Source: Blastobasis lacticolella (lineage: Eukaryota > Arthropoda > Insecta > Lepidoptera > Blastobasidae). From it: a DNA stretch of 64,000 bases. This document shows, in pieces, positions 27,201-34,100 of this stretch. The number at the start of each line of letters is the position of its first letter. Positions within the stretch are counted from its first letter, which is position 1. The notes under the pieces were generated by a model, which saw nothing but the letters and a program-made list of their open reading frames with translations, did not search any database and was not told the DNA's origin. The translations under genes were made by a program, and so were the position numbers. The DNA lies in the NCBI GenBank assembly GCA_905147135.1, contig LR990049.1, positions 11,549,428 to 11,613,427 of the forward strand, read 5' to 3'.

Positions 27201-27203
27201 TAA
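3068..27203 (+). CDS. Five-exon NPF/KRAP-motif protein, possible EH/SH3-binding adaptor (476 aa)
   Basis: Spliced from 3068-3240, 20624-20757, 23091-23223, 25073-25232 and 26373-27203. Every junction is GT/AG and the phases close into 476 codons plus TAA. I do not recognise the gene by name. The protein is polar, with no signal peptide or membrane segment. Visible motifs are NPF at residues 20-22 and 167-169 (EH-domain ligand), a basic-proline run KKKRAPPPP at 183-191 resembling the KRAP motif by which Cordon-bleu binds the syndapin SH3 domain, a probable coiled coil at about 405-424, and PIPKPRR at 452-458 (class II SH3 ligand). EH and KRAP binding are established for other families; their use here is inference. 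The C-terminal half is acidic and Ser/Asn-rich, as in disordered adaptors. Intron 1 is 17.4 kb, so a missed in-phase exon or alternative first exon is possible. The gene ends tail-to-tail with HEATR3. Confidence 0.82.
4740..5040 (+). repeat. Dispersed repeat with a 5S-rRNA-like motif
   Basis: It contains ACTGGATGGGTGACCATTTC, resembling the internal control region of 5S rRNA, and a tRNA-like GCACTGGTGTAGTGGCAGC. Only part resembles 5S, so it is not a working 5S gene. A Pol III-derived repeat is my best guess. Confidence 0.35.
5494..5807. mobile_element. Long-TIR MITE
   Basis: The inverted ends TTTCCCGA(A/G)CGCGCTCC extend with few mismatches for about 70 bp, through the TACGCTATCAAAG block on each arm. 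The middle is AT-rich and non-coding. A related half-copy lies at 15138-15330. Confidence 0.7.
7731..7791 (-). mobile_element. SINE tail fragment
   Basis: CATCATCATCC, then TCCCGGATGTGCTTTCGAGAG and GGGTCCGGGGTCC: the reversed tail of the tRNA-derived SINE family. Confidence 0.5.
8988..9237 (-). mobile_element. TIR MITE, family M-AGCC, copy 1
   Basis: The ends are AGCCGTATTCACAATG and its reverse complement. The interior is the reverse-orientation counterpart of the element at 21003-21235, sharing stretches such as the one around ATCGATTCGAAAAC. It is non-coding; the 75-aa ORF inside it is incidental. Confidence 0.7.
10488..11035 (-). pseudogene. RTE-type non-LTR retrotransposon, RT C-terminal remnant
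   Basis: The frame from about 11035 to the stop at 10496 is open and reads [42 protein letters not shown] and [15 protein letters not shown], the well-known C-terminal region of endonuclease-reverse transcriptases of the RTE-like group. The 5' part of the element (endonuclease and catalytic RT core) is missing. The 3' side ends in a TGATGATGATAACA-like tail on the - strand. Confidence 0.8.
11595..11985 (+). mobile_element. Family A repeat carrying an extra exon-like segment
   Basis: It has the same start and end as the 17157 copy, but about 135 bp (11768-11902) are inserted between CCTGCCAAGCG and TTGGAGATTATGG. The insert has strong codon character (see findings). Confidence 0.6.
11768..11902 (+). 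pseudogene. Captured coding-like fragment, gene unknown
   Basis: One frame reads about 45 codons that overwhelmingly end in C or other G/C-third bases (runs of GCC, ACC, ATC, GTC, AAC), unlike any neighbouring repeat. The peptide includes [11 protein letters not shown] and [20 protein letters not shown] do not recognise the protein. Its left edge (GCGCAG|C) resembles an acceptor. I infer capture of host exon or mRNA sequence by the repeat. Confidence 0.4.
12780..13390 (+). other. Unclassified stretch with overlapping ORFs, probably repeat
   Basis: Overlapping frames (for example [18 protein letters not shown] near 12955-13008, and two longer frames at 13009-13383) sit in a moderately GC-rich block inside intron 1 of the NPF gene. 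Several frames are open at once, with no recognisable domain or splice pair. I suspect an old retroelement but cannot name it. Confidence 0.3.
14640..15110 (-). pseudogene. Non-LTR retrotransposon C-terminus with a C2H2 finger
   Basis: The - strand near 14700-14790 encodes a C-x2-C-x12-H-x3-H finger (CLTC ... HMRAH) preceded by [14 protein letters not shown] and followed by a short tail to TAG at 14640. Upstream, an internal stop and frame shifts separate [14 protein letters not shown]. This arrangement is typical of the C-terminus of some insect endonuclease-RT proteins. Confidence 0.55.
15138..15330. mobile_element. Truncated relative of the 5494 MITE
   Basis: It shares the CTCCATACAAACGTA start, the ACGCTATCAAAGCCAATG block, the TTGTTAGATTTTTGTTAAAAT region and the GTTCCACTTTT segment with 5494-5807, but lacks the second arm. 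Confidence 0.55.
15708..15800 (+). mobile_element. SINE tRNA-like head
   Basis: CGTCGGTGGCGTTATGGATAG and TTCGATCCCCAG give a tRNA-like head close to that of the 30456 copy. The body is lost or replaced by the MITE at 15834. Confidence 0.6.
15834..16017. mobile_element. Palindromic MITE (~85-bp arms)
   Basis: The arm starting AGTCGAGTTCATTAATATG is mirrored by one ending CATATTAAGAAACTCGACT. Both contain GTAAGCATTGCCAAGGCTTC or its inverse, plus a TATATCTGAGCAGAT core. It abuts the 3' side of a tRNA-like SINE head. Confidence 0.8.
17157..17396 (+). mobile_element. Short dispersed repeat, family A (intact form)
   Basis: It runs from GTGGTGTCCGGCAGAGTAGA through GGGTGTCGTACAAGGCGAC, GCGATCTCCAACCCGCCTGC and GGAGATTATGGCAATAACC to GGACTGTTATGGACTGTGCTGATGA. 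Related copies are at 11595, 49421 and (reversed) 20308. The type is SINE-like or an RTE 3' derivative; I see no coding frame. Confidence 0.6.
18299..18570 (+). pseudogene. RTE remnant, internally deleted
   Basis: AAATTCGTAACGAAGTAATC joins directly to GCTGGCCATATCTGCCG, dropping sequence present in the 10488 copy. It then follows the same GRPPARW region to GGGGGAGGCCTATGTTCAGC. Frame breaks are present. Confidence 0.65.
18722..18815 (+). mobile_element. SINE body fragment
   Basis: CTAACCGATGCTCGGCGAG...AAAACATCGTGAGGAAATCTGC...GGCGGCTGAATGTGTAA is the central part of the tRNA-derived SINE family, without head or tail. Confidence 0.6.
20308..20470 (-). mobile_element. Family A repeat, reversed and diverged
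   Basis: CATCACAACAGCAGCTCATAA, GCCCACTGCTGGAC and CCTCTTCCACATTTG are the reverse of the family A 3' end. GGCAGGCAGGTTGGCGATCGC is the reverse of its CGATCTCCAACCCGCC core. Confidence 0.5.
20624..20757 (+). CDS. NPF-motif gene, coding exon 2
   Basis: The acceptor is a pyrimidine stretch plus CAG ending at 20623 and the donor is GTAAGA at 20758. It encodes residues 58-102: a basic start ([10 protein letters not shown]) followed by a Ser/Thr/Asn-rich linker. The frame continues uninterrupted into intron 2, so a simple ORF scan overextends it. Confidence 0.75.
20891..21375 (-). mobile_element. Reverse SINE interrupted by a MITE
   Basis: The body reads GGGGTCCGCCTTGACCATGA ... GGGGAACCTGACCAG, then resumes at AGATTGGATCATGG after the 21003-21235 insertion. 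It ends in a reversed tRNA-like head (about 21350-21375). Confidence 0.75.
21003..21235 (+). mobile_element. TIR MITE, family M-AGCC, copy 2, nested in a SINE
   Basis: A 233-bp element bounded by TAGCCGTATTCACAATG and its inverse, flanked by CAG at 21000-21002 and 21236-21238. Other SINE copies read CTGACCAGATTGG across this point, giving an empty-site comparison and a 3-bp CAG target duplication. Confidence 0.75.
22293..22482. mobile_element. Palindromic MITE with ~58-bp near-perfect arms
   Basis: GAGGGCCTAGTGTGAGTTCC at the left is mirrored at the right by GGAACTCACACTAGGCCCTC, and the match continues past CGCGTTTGCGTTTACGT. The arms are essentially undiverged, suggesting recent insertion. 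It lies in intron 2 of the NPF gene. Confidence 0.8.
23091..23223 (+). CDS. NPF-motif gene, coding exon 3
   Basis: A T-rich tract and CAG end at 23090; the donor is GTATGC at 23224. It encodes residues 103-146, rich in Ser and Arg with possible phosphosites (for example a SPER motif). Codon use is strongly G/C-ending, unlike the surrounding intron, which supports coding. Confidence 0.8.
23410..23640 (+). pseudogene. Non-LTR (Jockey/CR1-like) 3' ORF remnant
   Basis: One frame reads [25 protein letters not shown] and on to about 23560, resembling the end of insect non-LTR RT proteins (S-R-R-G ... HPH ... V ... R-x2-RF-x-x-S). It is then interrupted by a stop. It is in intron 3 of the NPF gene. 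Confidence 0.45.
24590..24925 (+). mobile_element. tRNA-derived SINE
   Basis: The head has TGGCCGAGTGGTTAACG (box A) and GGGTTCGAGTCCC (box B), with a tRNA-like anticodon loop containing CGT. The SINE body with CCGATGCTCTTACGG and GGTTCCCCTGGTACCAGGG follows. It lies in intron 3 of the NPF gene. Confidence 0.75.
25073..25232 (+). CDS. NPF-motif gene, coding exon 4 (second NPF and KRAP-like motif)
   Basis: The acceptor is TTCCAG ending at 25072 and the donor is GTAATT at 25233. It encodes residues 147-200, including NPFDE at 167-171, a proline pair, then KKKRAPPPP at 183-191. The exon is GC-rich with G/C-ending codons in an AT-rich setting. It ends in phase 0, matching the last exon. Confidence 0.82.
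26373..27203 (+). CDS. NPF-motif gene, terminal coding exon
   Basis: The acceptor is ATTACAG ending at 26372 and the TAA stop is at 27201-27203. It encodes residues 201-476: an acidic, Lys/Glu-rich linker, a short amphipathic helix or coiled coil near 405-424, and a proline-rich PIPKPRR motif at 452-458. This is the longest open frame on the + strand and is clearly coding. Confidence 0.88.
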   Translation, partial: VSSETSELRTTQTEDKTPAKQEDDLDLDNMNLNIELKIVEDEENKGKSKDIEETNSPSQCVKETVEVTLESSPKPKEDEVMEVDDKIPDKNVKHAGSEDNPAPFRKIDIVKYRRNSSVNDDDIRLRRGNLEDFHPLANKRSKSLSNTADAALITYDINLNEKDTTDNNGNEQPQKVICKLYNESVRKQSTDNSISSTEKEFLEIDKVRQEFEREINKLNAALAEDDFSDEPRMTVADIKRKFDTYDVSSPNPIPKPRRSHNGEPGSPVNGNVHTLK

Positions 27204-28053
27204 AGGATGAAGTAAATCTTTGTACCCACCTCCAATAGTTATGTGCAATACGTCGTTGGATAGCTGTTGGAATGGGTACCACAATCCATACAAATCCTGG
27301 CATCACCTTCATATTCTGATCGGTGAAACATAAAAAAGGGAAGCAAAATTATGTAAAAAAGTATTTTAATTAATATTTGGATCTCAAAATTGGTTATTTA
27401 TCGGGAATTCTGAATTATGACACTTCTCATTAATAAAATTTTAAAATGTAGCTTCCTACTAAGTGCCTTTGTATGAACAAATATTATAAAAGCTAGGTGG
27501 TGACACTATAATCATCAGTAATTTGCCATACAATAAACATTATATTAGAGGTAGTGGTAGTGCAATATAGGTATTTATATTACACAAATGTAGGTTTAAT
27601 TATTCATGAGTTTTCATTGTGATATCTGCGAACGCAAGGGCTTTTATAGTACATAACTAAATTAGTACAGTAAATATTAGCAGATTAATTGATTAATTTA
27701 TCTATATTTTAAACTAGAAATATAATTGTTTGTAAGCAGTAATAAAATGTAATAACGCACTTTTGTGTTATTGTATAAGATTCCTATATTTATACAGCAG
27801 AGTTTCCACTTATTTGTGTTATGTTTCTAATATTGTTGAAAAATAAATAATTTTAACGAATTTTTGGTGTGTCTTTAAAACCCATATGTTGTGTGTCAAA
27901 AATTTTATTTACTAATTAAACTTAACTAACTTAAACTTAACTTAACTAACAGATAAATAGATCATTATGTGTATAAAAGGTAAACATATTGAAAACAATA
28001 TTATTCAATATTATGACTATTCTTATGTCGCTACGTATGCTACGAACTACGTA
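27204..28053. terminator. Convergent 3' UTRs with opposed poly(A) signals
   Basis: AATAAA lies on the + strand at 27741-27746 and 27842-27847. The reverse complement of AATAAA lies at 27904-27909 and would serve HEATR3 on the - strand. The two probable cleavage zones are within a few tens of bases, so the mature transcripts may touch or overlap. Confidence 0.55.
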
Positions 28054-28170
28054 TTAAACAGATAACTTACATATTCTAGATTTTTTATACTTAATAAATC
28101 TCGGAAGGTTCGAAGTGGCCGTGGAAACTAGAACTTTATATTCTTTGGGAAGTCTCCTTTGCTGTCTTGC
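28054..28170 (-). CDS. HEATR3: HEATR3 terminal exon
   Basis: The acceptor is TTATTTCAG and the TAA stop is at 28054-28056. It encodes residues 605-642, a basic tail with NLPRFIKYKK, close to the conserved HEATR3 C-terminal ending. It is too short for a standard ORF scan but closes the gene in phase. Confidence 0.85.
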   Translation of the reverse strand, partial: ARQQRRLPKEYKVLVSTATSNLPRFIKYKKSRICKLSV

Positions 28171-31100
28171 CTGAAATAAGATGATGCATATTAATTTTTC
28201 TAGTTCGTTTTAACAAAAATGACCAAGATGGCCAACATTTATAATTAAATCATTTGTTTAATTATAATATGTAATTATGCAAACGCATAAGTGTTGTCAC
28301 TGTAAGAACTGAGCTCACTTATATGCCTAATTATACTTTGACACCTTATCTTTTAAACCGGATAAAAAGCATTATTTGATAAGGGCAGAAATACATATGG
28401 CGATACCCCATCCAGAGGGCTTCCTTAAGCTTGGTAATCTAAAACGGCTGCTATTTTCAAATTGAATGTAACTACAAATTACTAAATACCTTATTTTTCA
28501 AAACAGGCGCTAATATCGCCAGCTTCTCCGGCAATTTCACTTTAGCGGCTAAGATATCAGTTTCATCTTCTGAGTACAGGTCTACAATAGTATCTATTGC
28601 TTCAGCCAGCACCCAAACTTCATTTTCTTTATGCGCCTGCTCCAATATTGATTCAGTGATGGTGCATATCACATTCGAAGTGGTGTCATTTAGGTTGTTA
28701 ACCAATAATAGCGCTAATATACCAATCATTCGGATAAGGTTTGATCTTATCTCAGGTACTTGACACTCCTTAATGCCAGTTAACATTATCTGTAATGCAA
28801 TATTAACGATAACTATCACAGGCAATTTATAGTAAACACTTGCTTTTGAGCTGGATATTGATAAATTACAGTCCTTCATAAAGGTCGTAGCTATCTCCGT
28901 TCCTAATTGTACCTAATATCTGTGACTCGGGCCAAATACCGGTGGTGACGATGACGGGTGTAATTTATTGTGACCCCACAAAGGTAGAACTGAATGGATA
29001 GGTACAAGCAGGAGATGCGCATCACGGAAATGATATGTGGAGTTTCACGCAAAGACGGCAACAGTGCCGTCTTCGAAGGTAGGGAACAGATGTCTGGCAA
29101 GCAAGAGGCCGGCCAAAGAAGCGATTGACGTCGGTAAGGATGACATTGCGTACCAAAAAACTCATCACCAAGGATGCTGAAGAGCGAGCGAAGCGGGCAA
29201 GGTGGTGGTGGTGGTGGTATGAAGGCGGACCCCGAGCCCCGGCGCCGTGCGAGAGCACAACCGAAATTAACGTCAAGAAGATGATTATAAGAGTGCACTA
29301 ATTTTAGTAGGTTCCTTCGTTACGCGAAAACGTTCCTAATGCGCTTTATTACATTTGATGACAAATATTGTCGACTAAATTCAGCAAAAAGCGTGAGAGC
29401 AAATCAAAGTGAAGCACATAAAATAAGGTCCATTTTAGTAACACGCCTTTTGAAAGCGGGGCGACGCGTAACATAATGTAAGTGATACAAAAACTGACCT
29501 TATTTTGTGAGCAATACATACCACATTGATTTGCTCTCCTGTTTTTTGCTTCTGAATTTAGACGACTGAATTTAGCCAAATGCAATAAGCGCATTAGACC
29601 GCCTTTTCTTAATATAGTCAGGGACAAAGGCGCAAACAGTCCACACAACTTTTAATTGAGAAATAACCTGGTTGAATTCATTTACAATTTTAATTTGATA
29701 ACTCCGTAAACCCCGATTGCAACTCGGTGATGAAGCTACTGTAAACTAACCTGTATATCAGATAAGGATATTTCATTGAATAGGTTTTGCTGACTCGTGT
29801 TTCCATTCTCTCTGAACTTGATTTTGTCTAGTGCAGCTCTCATTACTGCAGTGGCCGATTCCAGCAGATTTGTGTTGTTTGTACTTTGCTTGAAAGCTAA
29901 TTTTCCAGCATCAACCCATATTTTGTAGACACCGTTAACTCCGCCAAGATTTTCAATCGGTAATGTGGACAACATGTTGTTTATACATAATAATGCAGCG
30001 GACTGAAGATTGAATAGTCTGAAAATATTAAAAATTTGTTTAATGAATTATGATGACAACAGTTGGGGTTAGCGCAGACAGACCGAGCAGTGGCAGTGTT
30101 TTATTTCTACAAAATTTTGTTATATGCAGAAGCAAATTATGTTGCAATAAATCCTGCTAATCACCACTTTGACTTTGCTACCATTTCATCGGTCGGCGCT
30201 GAGCCTAGGATCACTTTCTAAATTATTAGTTGTTAAAATTCGTCTTGATTCGAGGCTAAAATGATATGGTGACCTGAGTGGTTCAGTAGGTTAACATGCT
30301 GGTTGCCACGTAGAGCATCATATTTATATTATACAAAGCATATTTATATTATACAAATAAATAAATAAATTGTAAGGGGCATTTTTAGAGTTTATAGTCT
30401 TCTGTTTACAACTGATCCATAAGTGTGATTTCCATGAACATGGCTAATAAATATTCAAAGCATCGATGACATAATGGCTAACGGGTCGGCCTCGTAAGCG
30501 AGAGGTACCGACTTCGATCCCCAATGCCGTTAGATACCAATAAATTTATTTGAATTATGTACTTAGTTGAACACTAACCAGTGCCTGCACAATCATGCGA
30601 CCATTGTCCATGATCTGGGTAGGTTCCCCTATGTTCCCCAGCAGTTCCCCGCTCTACTCTTATGTCCATGCTTGTAATCTGCCCAATCCTGGGTCATAGT
30701 CAAGGCGGACCCCAAGGCGTACGTGCGAGAGCACACCCGGCAAACTGACGCCAAGATGATTATGGCTAATAAATATTATTGTTTTTTTTGAACCAATGCA
30801 GTGACAAATAATCAGACAGATAGTAGTATAGTAAGCAATCACTGTCGCCCATAACATCTATGATTCATGCATTTACGTTGTAGGCTACAAAAATGCAGCA
30901 CGGAAGGTGCGGTGTCACTGTGAGGACTAATATGAAATGTTTCATCCCTGTAATTATCCTTCAATGTGGAACACAACAATGCAAGCATTGTTGCTTGGCG
31001 GCAGAAATAGATAAGGCGATGGTACTCACCCAGGCGGACTCCTCAAGCTTGTCAGAATCCTACCACGTGATAAAACGGTTGTACGCCTGACCAGTAATCA

Positions 31101-34100
31101 GGTAGTATTTAATTTCAATTATCTTAATACTTTAAAAATTTAACTCACTTTTTATATACCAACTGTGACCCATCATATTCTTTTAATATCATCATTACAT
31201 TATCTGCCGGTAGCTGGGTTTTAGCCCACACTTTCTCAAAAATCTCCAAGGCAATCAGAGCCTCTAAGACTTGAGGGGAGAGTTTGTCCTCGGCAAAGCT
31301 AGTTGCTTCCGTGGCATTGTTACAGAGATTGTCATCAGCCATTTCTTCACTATCCGAAGATTCTCCATTGTCTGAGTCATCTGCATCTGTAATAAGGACA
31401 AAGCACATAAAATAAATAATTATTTTCGTTAAATTGTGTAAAGATATTGCTGCACTTCGTTCTGAATGTTGAAACTCTAATTTAAAGGAGATTAGGCACT
31501 TTTGTATCATTGCGGTCACCACCCTTGTAACTAAATATGACCTGTACAGGTGTGTAGTTCTCTATAGTTTAAATACTAACTAACAAAGGTGAGTGAATGT
31601 GTCAGGCATAGGTAAAAGGGAGGCAAGCAGCATATTTGTTGCAAATTTCACATACTAGTAAGACCACCACATTGAGATTGATAATCCATCAGCTAAGTGT
31701 ATAAATTATTTCAAGTCACCAACATTGGCAATATTCTTAAAATATTGATGGTGATTGATTACAAAGAAACAAACCAACGAAGACATAAAACTCACCTGAA
31801 CATGAACATATGTTAGCAATAATTTCCACAGCACTTTGTTGAGCATCCACCATTTGTGTTACAGATTTCAAAAGCTTTTCTAATTCTTGTGCAGCCTTGC
31901 CTTTAGGAGCTACTACCTTTCCGGCATTATTAGCTAACGGCACACTACTGGATGCTTCATTACAGATATTTCTATGATCAATGGACAAAGTTTTGCCCAG
32001 TGTTGATATAATCTGGTTGATAGTGTTAACCTGTAAAGCAGCTATATCTCCATTACAACAATTTATAATTATTCCCGAGGCTAAAGTCTTAATCAAGAGC
32101 TGAGAAGGATCACTTCCTTCTAGAGCCAATAACTCTTCAAGTTGCTTTTCACAATTTGATTTGACTTTTTCCATTGCTGGAGGATTGTCCTCGACAACAA
32201 CGAAAAGACACTGCATGACTGCTATAGTGATATCGTCGCCGAACACTGATTTATCTAAATATCTTGGCAACAAATCCAGTATTCGTGACTGACCCAAATA
32301 TTTGATGGCTAGTTCTGTGAAAATATATTATAAAATAATTAATAACAATATTGAATTAAGTTACATTACATTTGGAAAATCCAAGAAATCTGACATTACC
32401 TGAACTCTCACACAAGTTTAGTAGTAAATTTATACATTGAACTAATGTGTCCATGTCTTCAGTCTTTGTTTTAGAATTTGCTTCTGGTACCCAAGTTTCA
32501 GTGTGCTGAAAAATAATATTTATATACTATAAACTCATATTTCATGAACTCTATAACTCATAAACTCATAGTGCAATATTGAAAAATTATAAATCCTTTA
32601 CCAGTGCAGTTAAGTATTATAGACACAATGTCAGTACCTATAGAAACAACCAGACCAAATTAAGTAAGTACCAAACATTTATTCTATTTTTGGCTCAGAC
32701 AGATAAAGTTAAAGAAGGATAAAAGTGCAGTTCTTTTTTACTTTCAGGTGATGTGTATTCTTACTAGGGGATCATTGTGTAGATTTTTAATTTTATGTAA
32801 GCCATTTCAAATAGTTATAATTATAATACGGAGCTGGCATGTACAATTATGTATAAAAGTTCCCAATAAATATTGATTACAAAAAAAAATAATACCCATT
32901 CTGCACAGCAATTTTGTGATTAAGCTGATAATGAATTAGTTCTTATTTTACCTCATGGAAGAACATAACCAGGGAGCTCATGACATCCTGATCCATCATG
33001 GCTTCACAGGCTTCTTGCCTGGTGGACAAGTTACGTAGAGCTCCTGCAGATGCGTTTCTGACAGAACTAGCTGCATCCAGCAGCAGGGGCGCCACCATCT
33101 TCACCAAGCCACGGCTAATAACGGGCTCAATGTTTTCTGGGCTCTCTATCAGTAGAGCAAAAGTTTGCAATCCACAATATTTTTCTTCTACATTCACAGC
33201 CTGAAATTATATACAATATTTATAGTTTTTATGCATTTTTAGGCAGTTTGTCTATACCCTAGACAGAGGCTTTGGTTGATTGAAGTATGCTGTCACTTGT
33301 GTGTTTGATCTGAATATATTATTGTGCTGATGTTAAAACCCTGTATTATTTAGACTAGTCCGGTTGCTATGAATAAAAGGAGCTCACACTCCAAAGTGGT
33401 GCCACAATGTGATGTCATCCTCATCATCATATAAGCCAGAAGAAGCACACGGCTGGGCATAGGCCCCCCCAGAGATCTCCATAAAGACCGGACCACACTG
33501 CGTCTTCCGGTACGTGGTCTCCACTCGAGAACTTAACTGCCACATCAGCCATCTGTTCTTCGAGTTATGTGCCCTGCCCACTGCCACTACAGTCTGGCAA
33601 TCCTTAGAGCTATGTTGGTGACCTTAGTTTGCTTGCTGATCTCCTCATTTCTGATTCTATCGCGCAAAGAGACTCCAAGCATAGCTCTTTCTATTGCCCT
33701 TTGGGCAACAGTATGCTTTCTTATAAGACCCACAGTGAGTGGCCACGTTTCAGTTTCGTACGTCATCACTGGCAACACACTAGATCACAACACACAAAGA
33801 TCTACGTCTTGACACACTGCGGTAATTGGAACGAAAATATATGGCGTAGCTTCCCGAACGCTGCCCTAACCTAACGAAATTGGACCTACTAAGCTGGACT
33901 ATTTGTCCTATAGTCGTCAACAGCTTTAAGTGGAGTGCCTCCAACTGTCACTGGAGTAGGCACAACATGGACATTCGACATCATCATCTTGTCCATGTTC
34001 ATTTTAAGACCTACTTGTTGAGAGGCACTACAGAGGTCATCGAGCATTTTGCCCAAGTCTTCCAGGGTTTCAACCATGACTAGAATATTGTCAGCAAATC

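Noticed and set aside
28790..28879. Upstream extension of HEATR3 exon 7 to the ATG at 28879
   Set aside because: The family resumes at IMLTGIKEC after a TTACAG acceptor. The extension has no similarity and would break the join to exon 6.
28903..29298. 131-aa ORF on the - strand in HEATR3 intron 6
   Set aside because: Built from a SINE tail fragment and a (GGT)n run giving His/Pro repeats; not an exon.
31145..31522. 125-aa ORF taken as a separate gene
   Set aside because: Its N-terminal part is HEATR3 intron 4; only 31149-31386 is exon, bounded by good splice sites.
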